A DNA stretch of 64,000 nt, taken from assembly GCF_014203325.1 (NCBI RefSeq), contig NZ_JACHIV010000001.1, positions 3,535,501 through 3,599,500 on the forward strand, written 5' to 3'. The notes beneath the pieces were generated by a model that was given only the letters and a program-made list of their open reading frames with translations, did no database searches and was not told the origin of the DNA. Positions 36,367-44,659 of the stretch are shown one piece after another. Within the stretch, counting starts at the first letter, position 1. The number at the start of each line of letters is the position of its first letter. Both the position numbers and the translations under genes were made by a program. Source of the stretch: Saccharopolyspora gloriosae (GTDB taxonomy: Bacteria; Actinomycetota; Actinomycetes; Mycobacteriales; Pseudonocardiaceae).

Positions 36367-37049
36367 GCCGACTCACGCCCGACACCACCTCGCACCGGTT
36401 CCGCCGCGACCACGGCGACCTGCAGCACATGCACCGCACCGTCATGTCCGGATTCCCGGACACCGAACAGGACAAGCGCGCCCGCTCCGAACACGCGGTG
36501 CTGTGGCGACTGGACTCGGCCGACCGCGGCTTCGCCCTCTACGTCCAGAGCCGCACTCGCCCGGACTGGGACCACCTCGGCGACTACCTCGACCAACCCG
36601 CCGAGGTCCAGGAGCTTGCGCCCGTGCTCGATGCCGTCCAGCCCGGGCGCAAGCTCGCGTTCCGCCTGGCGGCGAACCCCACGAAACGCCTTCGCTACGA
36701 AGACCAGCGCGTATCCGGGCGCGCCGGTCGCCGCGACAACCGCTACCCCATCATCAAACCCGAAGCGCAGCTCGCCTGGCTGGTCAACCAGGGCGACCGC
36801 AACGGCTTCATCATCCCCGCAGGCTCCGACGCGCGACCCGACGTCGCGCTCGTCCCCGGTCCGCGCCTCACCGGCCGGCAAACCGGCTCGCCGAAGACCA
36901 ACAAGGTCTCGGTGGATCCCGTGCGCTTCGACGGGCACCTCGTCGTCACCGACGCCGAACTCCTCACCGCAGCGCTCGCCGCGGGAATCGGCCCGGCGAA
37001 GGCCTACGGGTGCGGTCTGCTCACGCTCGCGCGAGCGCGCCAGAGCTGA
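36357..37049 (+). CDS. casE: Cas6e (Cse3/CasE), crRNA-processing endoribonuclease
   Basis: A 230-residue protein starting at GTG 36357. The catalytic-His segment LQHMHRTVMSGFPD and the C-terminal glycine loop GPAKAYGCGLLTLAR are clear. Cas6e cuts the palindromic repeat to release crRNA and stays in Cascade. It ends the operon; no intact cas1 or cas2 follows, unlike most I-E operons. Processing of array 1 as well as array 3 is expected because their repeat stems are alike. Confidence 0.95.
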   Translation: MYLSRLTPDTTSHRFRRDHGDLQHMHRTVMSGFPDTEQDKRARSEHAVLWRLDSADRGFALYVQSRTRPDWDHLGDYLDQPAEVQELAPVLDAVQPGRKLAFRLAANPTKRLRYEDQRVSGRAGRRDNRYPIIKPEAQLAWLVNQGDRNGFIIPAGSDARPDVALVPGPRLTGRQTGSPKTNKVSVDPVRFDGHLVVTDAELLTAALAAGIGPAKAYGCGLLTLARARQS

Positions 37050-37199
37050 AGCCGGGCCCCACCGCAAACTCGAAACTCGCGCTGCCGCAACGAGAAGTGC
37101 GATCGGTTCGACGAGGTCGAACGTTGCGCTGGTTTCCCGCCGAAGCCCGATCACGGCGGGAAACCCGGCCAGCGCTCGGCTTCCACCTCCCGTGCCACA

Positions 37200-37691
37200 C
37201 CCCGGACAAAAACCCCGCGCGCCCTCGACGCTGTGGAACCGCCCATGATGGCCTCCCAACAGCTGTGCAACCAGCCGCCCCACTGACCGAGCCGACCGCG
37301 ACGGATACCTCAAAACGCCTAGCCCGGTGGGCAGCCACAAGTTCGTCGCCTGGTCATGCCGAATCCGAACCTCCGCCGAATCCGCCGGAAAATCCGGAGG
37401 CATCGGCAGCTGCAACGCGAACGAGGGGACGATCTTCCCGATGTCGTGGAGCGCCGCCCAGAACTCCAGTACGGAGCACGTCTCCGACTCGCTCAAGCCA
37501 AGGCCCGCAGCCAACCGTCGTCGAAGACCCGACGAGACGAAGTCGCGCCACAACGCGCGCACCGCCGCAGCGGCGTCCAGACCATGGCAGGCAACGGGAT
37601 ACCGAGCTCCCCCAAGTCCACGTTCCTTGCCCCACAGCCGCAGATCAACCAAGGGGTCGGCCACCGCACCTCCCAAAACGAGAACACTCAA
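37200..37691 (-). pseudogene. cas3 HD-domain fragment, opposite strand
   Basis: On the minus strand, starting at 37691, about 160 codons read as the N-terminus of another type I-E Cas3: LWGKERGLGGARYPVACHGL, then AALHDIGKIVPSFALQLP and QLLGGHHGRFH, so all HD-domain motifs are there. No helicase follows; the frame runs on into the antisense of cas6e. It is not a copy of the 29541 cas3, whose matching segment reads LWGPWGKAGKAKHPHPLICH. The fragment is divergent from array 3 and convergent with cas6e. It is best seen as the 5' end of a lost, oppositely oriented cas operon. Confidence 0.75.
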
Positions 37692-37699
37692 TCACGGAG

Positions 37700-37874
37700 C
37701 GGCACGTTAACGGCTACCTCCGACAATCCGGACCGCCTAACGCCAAAGCTGGTCTCAACGGGTGAATCGCAGCTCGGATGGCCAAAGCCATCTACCGCAC
37801 CCGTGCGCTACCGTCACCGCATGGTTCCGTTCGAAAACGTGCAGCAGCGTTCCTAAAACCCCAGTTCGCGAAGG
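37700..37874 (+). promoter_or_regulatory. CRISPR leader of array 3
   Basis: The 23 bases before the first repeat, TTCCTAAAACCCC-AGTTCGCGAAG, match the leaders of arrays 1 and 2, and the more distal AAAACGTGCA is shared with array 1. Further upstream the sequence is divergent. The region also contains the start of the minus-strand cas3 fragment. Confidence 0.7.
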
Positions 37875-38935
37875 GTGCTCTCCACGCACGTGGAGGTGGT
37901 CCGCAGCTGTTCGACGCGGTGACGTCGCCGTCGTGGTGCTCTCCACGCACGTGGAGGTGGTCCGTCGTCCATGCCGGGCGAGGCGGCGGCCATCCGGTGC
38001 TCTCCACGCACGTGGAGGTGGTCCGGCTCAGGAGTCTTCGCTAGTCCTCCGTCTCGGGTGCTCTCCACGCACGTGGAGGTGGTCCGGTGATGGGGCAGGT
38101 GGCGCAGCAGGTCAAGCCGTGCTCTCCACGCACGTGGAGGTGGTCCGTGAACGCTGCGTCTGCCGTCCAGGAACGCGAAGTGCTCTCCACGCACGTGGAG
38201 GTGGTCCGGTCTACGGGATCGCGACCCGCGCGTCCTCGATGTGCTCTCCACGCACGTGGAGGTGGTCCGGAGGGGCTGTACGTGCCGGAGACCGCGACCC
38301 GCGTGCTCTCCACGCACGTGGAGGTGGTCCGCCCTCAGTGCCTCGTCAGGAAGTCGTTCGATAGTGCTCTCCACGCACGTGGAGGTGGTCCGTGCGCGAG
38401 GACGAGGGTGAGCACGCGGCCGTCGTGCTCTCCACGCACGTGGAGGTGGTCCGTGGCCTGCCGCTCGCGGCCGACGTGCTGTTGTGTGCTCTCCACGCAC
38501 GTGGAGGTGGTCCGGGCGGCCCGTGGTAGCTCCCGATCCGCAGCCGGTGCTCTCCACGCACGTGGAGGTGGTCCGGCCCTGGCCCAGAAGGGCCGCGGTC
38601 CGTCGCCGTGCTCTCCACGCACGTGGAGGTGGTCCGGAGGCGATTCACAAGTTCGAATTGAAGAGGAAGTGCTCTCCACGCACGTGGAGGTGGTCCGTTA
38701 TCCCGAACTGTCCTCAACATCTCAAGCTCGTGCTCTACACCCGTGGAGGTGGTCCGCCTTCGCCGCTCATGCTCGCGCAGACGTGGAACGTGCTCTCCAC
38801 GCACGTGGAGGTGGTCCGCACCTGCTGGCGGCGAACGGCCTCGTGCGTGCGTGCTCTCCACGCACGTGGAGGTGGTCCGACCGTCGCCCGGCCGGAGTTT
38901 GACCGGCTCCTGTGCTCTCCACGCACGTGGAGGTG
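37875..38935 (+). CRISPR. CRISPR array 3, type I-E, 18 repeats
   Basis: Eighteen repeats of 29 bp, beginning GTGCTCTCCACGCACG and ending GGAGGTGGTCCG, start at 37875 and recur every 61 bp (one spacer of 33 bp before 38303). Repeat 15 (38730) is shortened to 27 bp and altered; the last repeat (38912) loses its end after GGAGGTG. Decay at the right fits a leader on the left. The 17 spacers are mutually different by eye. It lies 825 bp from the end of the cas operon. Confidence 0.97.
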
Positions 38936-39078
38936 AGCTGATCACCGCGGGCGTGTAGTCGGCTCGCGTGGAAGCGTTCCGCGAGGCGTGGCGAACTGGT
39001 CGCGCGCTTGAAATGTTCTTCGTCTGCACGGGTTACCGCATACCGAAGGCCCTGCACCGGTCGTCCAGGCCGGGTTTT

Positions 39079-39435
39079 CTACGCCGTCCGCTGGCGTGGT
39101 TCTTCACCGAGGAGTGCGCGCAGTGCATCGGCGTTGGCCGGCGAGGCGTGTCCGGGTACGAGTCCGGCGGCCCTCCAGCGGGCGAGGATTCGGGCTCGTT
39201 CTCCGGGGGTGGTGGCGCCGCGGATGCCGTGTTGTTCGGGATGGGGGCGCAGGAGCTCGTCGACGAGGCAGTCGGTGAGCACCGGGCAGGTTCGGCAGAT
39301 CGCTTTGGCGTTTTCGCGGCGGCGGTGGGCGTCGCTGCCGGATTCGCGGACGTCGTCCTCGCCGAACCACAGCCGGGGGTCCGTTCCAGCGCAGGCTGCT
39401 TCGCGTTCCCAGGATCGGGCGTCGTGGATCTTCAC
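39079..39435 (-). CDS. WhiB-family iron-sulfur transcriptional regulator
   Basis: A 118-residue protein starting at GTG 39435 with GGGAGGA upstream. The four cluster cysteines are in EAACAGTDPRLWF and AICRTCPVLTDCLVDE. The turn before the basic C-terminus is GIRGATTPGERARI, where most WhiB proteins have G(V/I)WGG; here Trp is Arg. WhiB proteins sense redox or NO through a [4Fe-4S] cluster and bind RNA polymerase sigma factor. It is the last gene of the conjugation operon, overlapping the GGDEF gene by GTGA. Confidence 0.92.
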   Translation of the reverse strand: MKIHDARSWEREAACAGTDPRLWFGEDDVRESGSDAHRRRENAKAICRTCPVLTDCLVDELLRPHPEQHGIRGATTPGERARILARWRAAGLVPGHASPANADALRALLGEEPRQRTA

Positions 39436-40121
39436 GGAGTCCTCCCGAGGTGTGGTTGGGGACCGTGGTCCCGGACGCGTTCGAGCGGTGCGGAACAGTG
39501 GGCGGTTGGTGGGTCGGCGTGCAGCAGCGGGTCGTAGCGGCGCCAGCCGGATCGGAAGACCTTCGCCTCGTACATGGCGCGGTCCGCCGCGGTGACCGCT
39601 TCGCGCAGCAGCACCGGTCGGCTCGGCAAGTCCCGCAGCAGCACCAGTCCTGCTGAGCAGCCGACCTGAACCGCACGTTCGCCGATCGGTAGGGGCGCGG
39701 TGATGACGTCGAGGAGTTCGTCGGCCGCTGCACCGATCTCCGCCGGGTTCCAATTAGCGAGGAAGACGAACTCATCACCGCCGAGTCGAGCGAACACGGA
39801 ATCCGCTGGCAGCACACAACGAACTCGCCGCGCCACAGCACGCAGCACGTGGTCACCGCTGGCATGGCCGAAGGTGTCGTTGATCTGCTTGAAGCCGTCG
39901 AGGTCGAGCAGGCTGCACACGGTGCTGCGATGCAGTGCTTCGGGGGCGGTGCTCTCCCAGCCGGATCTGGTGAGCAGTCCGGTGACCGGATCGCGGTGGG
40001 CGATGCGGAGTTGGCGGGTGCGGTGGTGCAGGCGGTGGGCGGCGTGCGCCCAGCCGACTCCGGCGGCCACGGCTCCGGCGCCGGCCGCCGCGGTACAGGT
40101 TTGGTGCATCCAAGGTTTCAT
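39432..40121 (-). CDS. GGDEF-domain protein (probable diguanylate cyclase)
   Basis: A 229-residue protein starting at ATG 40121 (GGGGGAGGAG upstream). A single hydrophobic segment (TAAAGAGAVAAGVGWAHAAH) is followed by a full GGDEF domain: RDPVTGLLTRSGWE, LLDLDGFKQINDTFGHASGD and the active-site RLGGDEFVF. The active site is intact, so synthesis of cyclic di-GMP is likely. It overlaps DUF4913 and whiB genes in the conjugation operon, an unusual place for a c-di-GMP enzyme. No RxxD inhibitory site is evident before GGDEF. Confidence 0.88.
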   Translation of the reverse strand: MKPWMHQTCTAAAGAGAVAAGVGWAHAAHRLHHRTRQLRIAHRDPVTGLLTRSGWESTAPEALHRSTVCSLLDLDGFKQINDTFGHASGDHVLRAVARRVRCVLPADSVFARLGGDEFVFLANWNPAEIGAAADELLDVITAPLPIGERAVQVGCSAGLVLLRDLPSRPVLLREAVTAADRAMYEAKVFRSGWRRYDPLLHADPPTAHCSAPLERVRDHGPQPHLGRTP

Positions 40122-40741
40122 TCCGTCTCCTCCCCCGATGAGATGGCGTCCTGTTCTGCCGCGTCGGCGGCAAAGCGGGTGGGTCGGCAGCGGGCGCCGA
40201 CCGGGCGGTGGCGTCTGTCGAAGCAGTGCGAATGGGTCCAGTCGCTCAACCGCGCGGCGAAGCCCGGTCTGGTCTGCTGCAACCAGAGCTGGGCGTCGCG
40301 AACGTTGGCGGTCGTGCCGATGTTGGCTCGGCGCCACGAGTACGCGAGCACGGCGACTTCCTGGGCCAAACCGGGATGTTCGGTCCAGCACGGCGGAATC
40401 GCCCTCGCCGAGGAACCCGGGGTTCCGAGGAACGTGGCGTTGTACCAGCCGACGAAGTTGCGCACCGTCCACAGCGGAGTGTGCTCATCGCCCCGGTGCC
40501 GACGGTCTTCTGCGGCGGCCGGTGGTGCGAACAGGACCCATGAGGCGGGTTGGTCGTGCTTGTTCTCCTCTTCGGCCGGTTCGTCGGGTGCGTCGGTTTC
40601 CAGGGTTTCGATGCGTCCGCGCAGGGCGGCGAGTTTGGCCGTGAGGCCGCCGACGATCTCGGTCAGCGCCTCGATCGCGGCTCCGGCACCGTCGTCGTGC
40701 CGCGGACGGTTCCGGGGCACGAACTCTTCGTCGTCGTTCAC
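40118..40741 (-). CDS. DUF4913 protein
   Basis: A 207-residue protein starting at ATG 40741. The N-terminus is charged, with a short coiled coil (EALTEIVGGLTAKLAALRGRIETLE). The C-terminal 110 residues match DUF4913: LWTVRNFVGWYNATFLG, then WTEHPGLAQEVAVLAYSWRRA and RLSDWTHSHCFDRRH. The family is restricted to actinobacterial conjugative elements and has no known activity. It overlaps the coupling-protein gene by ATGA and probably assists it. Confidence 0.8.
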   Translation of the reverse strand: MNDDEEFVPRNRPRHDDGAGAAIEALTEIVGGLTAKLAALRGRIETLETDAPDEPAEEENKHDQPASWVLFAPPAAAEDRRHRGDEHTPLWTVRNFVGWYNATFLGTPGSSARAIPPCWTEHPGLAQEVAVLAYSWRRANIGTTANVRDAQLWLQQTRPGFAARLSDWTHSHCFDRRHRPVGARCRPTRFAADAAEQDAISSGEETE

Positions 40742-42582
40742 CGAGCATCCACCGCCTTCGCGGCGTAGCCGTCGGCGTCGATCGCCGCCGTGCCCGCTCG
40801 GACGGCTTGCTGGTCGGCTCGAAGCTGCGGCCAGTCGGAGCGTTTTCGCACATCGACGGTGCGGGCGAGGATGGGACGCAGGTGCCGGTGGAAGATGAGC
40901 ACCCGACCTCGCGGCAGGGTTCGGACCGCACCGGGCCGATAGGTGGGCACGTCCTCGGTGCCCACGGAGGTGCGGCCGAAGCCGAACAGCCCGTCGGATT
41001 GCTGCTGGTAGCGCTTGCGCTCGTGATGAGCGGCCAGGGTCGAGACCAGCTCCAAGGTTTTAGCGTCTTTAATGCCGCCCCAGAACGTCAGCGTCGTGGT
41101 GTTGTCCAGCAGCTGGCGTCGGCCGGACTCGCCGTACAGGTCTTCGAGGTGCGCCATCGACTGCGCGGCCCAGTGGATCAGCACGCCTCGACCGGCGGAG
41201 TCGGCGAGGATCTCCGGAAGCTTCGGGATCGGTGTGGCGTCGTAGAGCTCGTCGAGGTCGTTCGTCGCCGGTGGATCCAGGCGCCGGTGGGGATAGCTCA
41301 ACGCCATTTCCTGTTCTGTGGTGAGGATGTCCTCCACGAGCGCGGTCAGCACCGGACGGACTTGCGCGGCCTGGTGCTTGTCGGCGACGAGGAACAGCGA
41401 GCCCTGGTTGGCCACAAACGACGCCGCGTCGAACTCCTTCCCTGCCGCCGGGGAGCACAGCTCCCGAAGTTGCGGATCCAACCACGGCTCGATCACCCTG
41501 CGCACCGACAGCCACACCGCATCCGAGGTTTCCGCGACCATGCCGATCTCGGCTTTCAGGTTGTCGGCCAGCTCGGGGAAACCGTGCTTGCGCAGCAGCT
41601 CGACCGGCTCCTGGTCCGGTGGTTTCGTGATCGACCAGGCGACCAGGTCGGCGACTCCGCGCTGCTCGTGGGCTGCGGCGATCAAGTAGGCCTGCACCAC
41701 GGCCTTGGCCCTCTCCCGGAACACTTTGTCGTTGCCGCCCACGTCGCTCAGGCCGACCGCGGAGGCGTCCACCAGCGTTTCCGCGCGGCGTCGCGCGACC
41801 GCGAAGTCGCGGCAGCCGGGGATCGGAGACGGCTGGATCCGAGCCGGCCAGTGGACCTTGCCCGTCGTGTCGAACACGTACACCGGACCAGCGCCTGGAC
41901 GGCGCGAGCGCGCCAGCGCGGCGAACTCCACGAGGTCCGGCTTCGTCGACGAGCAGACCAGCACTCCTGGCGCAGCGAGCGCCTTGTGGACGACATCGGT
42001 TCGGCTCTTGCCGCTCTGGGTTGGGGCGAACGCGCCCGTCGGGTTCTCCAAGGGCGTGCCCAGCAATTGCCAGTTCGGGCCGCGGTGCAGCGGTGCGGCG
42101 ACCTGCTCCAGCGGTGCTGACCGCCGCTGCTCTGCGCTGAGTCCAGGTCGGGTCCACTCCGCGGTGCGCCGAGCAGCGTGCAGGGACAGCTCGCGGCGGA
42201 CCTCCATCCGGCTGGCGTGACCGAGCTCGGTGGGACCGAACCGGGACCACGCCGCCATTCCCACCGGCACGACGGCCGCGGCACCGACCGCGAGGGACCC
42301 GACTGCGAACGTCCAGTACAGCTGAGCCCGGCCCGCCAACGCGCTCGCCCACGGCTCGCCGAGCGCGACGCCCGGATCCGTCGGCTGTCCGAGGACGGAC
42401 ATGGCTGCCGGGAGCCAGGCGCCGTAGTCGGGCAGTCGCCACGGCCCGCCGGCGAACGCCGTGGCGGCTGCGGCGGCGAGCACAAGCACCCCGGCGAGTG
42501 CGAGCACTCCGCTGGCCACGACCACGAGGAGTCCGACCACCACGAGGTCACGGTCGACCGTCGGGGAGAAGGTGCGGCTCAT
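40738..42582 (-). CDS. VirD4/TraG-type coupling ATPase (T4CP)
   Basis: A 614-residue protein starting at ATG 42582. Two N-terminal membrane segments (VVVGLLVVVASGVLALAGVLVLAAAAA and a second near residue 85) precede the motor domain with Walker A GAFAPTQSGKSRTDVV and Walker B-like NDLDELYDATP, plus a TraM-recognition segment (SAGRGVLIHWAAQSMAHLEDLYG). It brings the relaxase-DNA complex to the secretion pore. It overlaps its neighbours on both sides by 4 nt. Confidence 0.92.
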   Translation of the reverse strand: MSRTFSPTVDRDLVVVGLLVVVASGVLALAGVLVLAAAAATAFAGGPWRLPDYGAWLPAAMSVLGQPTDPGVALGEPWASALAGRAQLYWTFAVGSLAVGAAAVVPVGMAAWSRFGPTELGHASRMEVRRELSLHAARRTAEWTRPGLSAEQRRSAPLEQVAAPLHRGPNWQLLGTPLENPTGAFAPTQSGKSRTDVVHKALAAPGVLVCSSTKPDLVEFAALARSRRPGAGPVYVFDTTGKVHWPARIQPSPIPGCRDFAVARRRAETLVDASAVGLSDVGGNDKVFRERAKAVVQAYLIAAAHEQRGVADLVAWSITKPPDQEPVELLRKHGFPELADNLKAEIGMVAETSDAVWLSVRRVIEPWLDPQLRELCSPAAGKEFDAASFVANQGSLFLVADKHQAAQVRPVLTALVEDILTTEQEMALSYPHRRLDPPATNDLDELYDATPIPKLPEILADSAGRGVLIHWAAQSMAHLEDLYGESGRRQLLDNTTTLTFWGGIKDAKTLELVSTLAAHHERKRYQQQSDGLFGFGRTSVGTEDVPTYRPGAVRTLPRGRVLIFHRHLRPILARTVDVRKRSDWPQLRADQQAVRAGTAAIDADGYAAKAVDAR

Positions 42583-43643
42583 GCGTTCGCTCCTCTCGGT
42601 TCGGCGACGCGACGGATCGCCACGACCTGCGGTTCCCAGGCGTCGAGCTGTTCGAGTACGACGCCGGTGCTCTCGTCGTAGGCGTTGACGATCAGTCCGT
42701 GCCCGGCGTACATGCCGACGTGGCGCGGGTTGCTCGGTGAGCCCAGCGAGCCGGGGATGAACACGAGATCCCCCGGAGCAATCTGGCCCAGCGCGGCAAC
42801 CGCGCGACCGTCGTGGACTTGGCTGGTGGTGCCCGCCGAGATCGGGACTCCGGCGTGCGCCCACGCGGCTTGCATCAGCCCGGAGCAGTCGAAGGCGTCG
42901 GGGCCTTTCGCGCCGAAGACGTAGGGCTTCCCGAGCTGGGCGAGTGCGTACTGCACCGCCGCGCGCCGGGTCGGCTCCGCGGGAAGCCGGTAGCCCGGTG
43001 GAAGCTTCTGCGGGTCGAGCGGAGTGCTCGCACCACCCGGATCACCGCAGACCGCTGCGGGCTCCGCGCCGTTGGTGGGTGGCGGGTTGTCGGGCCCGCG
43101 CCAGAAGCGGTTCATCAGCTCACTGGCGGGGGCTTCCTGCGGGGCGTAGCGGTCGGGGAAGGCGGATGCCTGCACGGTTTGCTGGGCGACGCCGGGCGGC
43201 ATCTCGTACCAGTCGTCGAGCTCGACGAGGTGGTCGAGGAAGGTGTTGGTGGCGTAGACGGGGTTGGTGACCTGCTCTGCGGAGCCCCATCCTTGGCTGG
43301 GGCGCTGCTGGAACAGCCCGAGGCTGTCGCGGTCGCCGTGGTGGACGTTGACCAGATCGGATTCGACGATCGCGGTGGAGAGCGCGAGGACCGCGGCGCG
43401 TTGGGGCAGCTGTCGCTGCTCGACGATGCCGGTGATCGTCTGGGCGTTGGTCATCTGCTCACCGGTCCATTCCCGGTCGCTGGCCTGCTGCCCGCCGGCA
43501 CCGGGACCGCCGCTGCAGCCGCTGAAGGCGACGCCGAGGCTGCTGGACACCGCCAGCACCGCGATTCCGACCAGCGCCACGGGCAGCACGATCAGGAAGG
43601 CCGCGGCGGCCGTGGCCAGCGCTGCTTTGCTCGCACCGGACAT
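42579..43643 (-). CDS. NlpC/P60 peptidoglycan hydrolase of the conjugation apparatus
   Basis: A 354-residue protein, ATG 43643 (AGGTGG upstream). One N-terminal membrane segment (TAAAAFLIVLPVALVGIAVLAV) is followed by a Cys/Gly linker and an SLT-like region (LALSTAIVESDLVNV...GDRDSLGLFQQRPSQGWG). The NlpC/P60 domain covers the last 130 residues: ALAQLGKPYVFGAKGPDAFDCSGLMQ (catalytic Cys) and NPRHVGMYAG (catalytic His). It should open the cell wall for the mating pore, the job of VirB1 in other systems. Confidence 0.92.
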   Translation of the reverse strand: MSGASKAALATAAAAFLIVLPVALVGIAVLAVSSSLGVAFSGCSGGPGAGGQQASDREWTGEQMTNAQTITGIVEQRQLPQRAAVLALSTAIVESDLVNVHHGDRDSLGLFQQRPSQGWGSAEQVTNPVYATNTFLDHLVELDDWYEMPPGVAQQTVQASAFPDRYAPQEAPASELMNRFWRGPDNPPPTNGAEPAAVCGDPGGASTPLDPQKLPPGYRLPAEPTRRAAVQYALAQLGKPYVFGAKGPDAFDCSGLMQAAWAHAGVPISAGTTSQVHDGRAVAALGQIAPGDLVFIPGSLGSPSNPRHVGMYAGHGLIVNAYDESTGVVLEQLDAWEPQVVAIRRVAEPRGANA

Positions 43644-43822
43644 GGCCACCTACCGGTCCTCGTGGCCGTAGCCGAGCTGACGGCTGGGCGCATCGCCGCG
43701 GCGCGAGCTGTCGTGATTCAGTTCGCTCGGGACACGGCCGGCCGCGCGTGTACCGAGGCCCTCGTGTCGCTGCGGCTGCGCTGGCGCTACCCGTTTCGGA
43801 GCCAACACGTGTGCGGATTCCA

Positions 43823-44629
43823 TCAGTACCCCAAACCTGAGTGAAAATCGCTGCCGTTGCGCATTTCCATCCCCTCGTATCTTTCATAGTTTTCGCTGTC
43901 CGACACAGGCGAATAGTTGTCTCGGCGCACGGCGTCGAGCAGCTTATGTATGGCTTCGATGCGCTGCTTCAAACCGGCCATCAGGCCATCGACATGGGAT
44001 GTGCCCTCAGCTGCGGGGTGATCGCGTGGCAACACGCTCGGGTCGCGAAGAACCTCGGGAAGCTGATCTGGTCTCACCTGGCCCCGCACGTGTTCTTCCC
44101 CGTCCGCGTCCACAGTGAACAGGGTGGCTTCAACCAGGTCGGCTTGACCTCGAACAGTTCGACATTCCAGCCGGTAGTCCTCTCCAGCACCCAAGGAGCT
44201 GGGTGCTACGAAATACTGGTTCCAGTTGCCGGCATCGTCCGGGCGGTTGACCCCCCAGATCCATCCGTACTGCACTGGATCCATGACCGGGTCGTAACCG
44301 TCAGCAAGCACATACGGCGAACGATGCACCAGTTCGGTATCGCGCGCGTATCCCTCCGGATCTTGGAGGGCATCGCCGATCGAGTCAGGCCCTACCTGCC
44401 AATAGTCATCTCCCGACTCCCGATTCCAGAGCCTCACCTCGAGCAGATCCCCCGCATCGAGATCGCATACGTAATCCACCATGAAGTTCTCATCCGGGGA
44501 AACGTAGGAATCAGTTTTATTTCCCAGGCCGGAATCGGGATACGAGTCGTAGTAGGACCAGTCGTACATCTCCGGGCTCGGAGCCAGTGCGGACTCAGGG
44601 GCGTGGCTATCGCGTGTTCCCTCAGTCAT
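43823..44629 (-). CDS. Hypothetical protein inside the conjugation operon
   Basis: A 268-residue acidic, Tyr/Trp-rich soluble protein starting at ATG 44629 (AGGTGG upstream). It has two similar beta-type segments (VCDLDAGDLLEVRLWNRESGDDYWQVG and LECRTVRGQADLVEATLFTVD), suggesting an internal duplication, and a helical tail. Its GC content is lower than that of its neighbours and it is the only gene in the operon with clear gaps on both sides, so it is probably a later insertion. No family is recognised. Confidence 0.7.
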   Translation of the reverse strand: MTEGTRDSHAPESALAPSPEMYDWSYYDSYPDSGLGNKTDSYVSPDENFMVDYVCDLDAGDLLEVRLWNRESGDDYWQVGPDSIGDALQDPEGYARDTELVHRSPYVLADGYDPVMDPVQYGWIWGVNRPDDAGNWNQYFVAPSSLGAGEDYRLECRTVRGQADLVEATLFTVDADGEEHVRGQVRPDQLPEVLRDPSVLPRDHPAAEGTSHVDGLMAGLKQRIEAIHKLLDAVRRDNYSPVSDSENYERYEGMEMRNGSDFHSGLGY

Positions 44630-44659
44630 GGCGGCCACCTCGTGGGGAGCGCAATGGCC

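Noticed and set aside
36012..37049. Long minus-strand open frame running over cas5e and cas6e as a continuation of the cas3 fragment
   Set aside because: Below about 37200 the frame loses Cas3 similarity and is simply the antisense of well-supported cas6e and cas5e; only the HD part was kept as a remnant.
37050..37199. A missing cas1-cas2 pair directly after cas6e
   Set aside because: No frame in 37050-37875 carries Cas1 or Cas2 features; only the minus-strand cas3 fragment and the leader are there.
37762..38902. Several open frames across CRISPR array 3 on both strands
   Set aside because: They only translate the repeat unit again and again (LSTHVEVVR and HLHVRGEH patterns).
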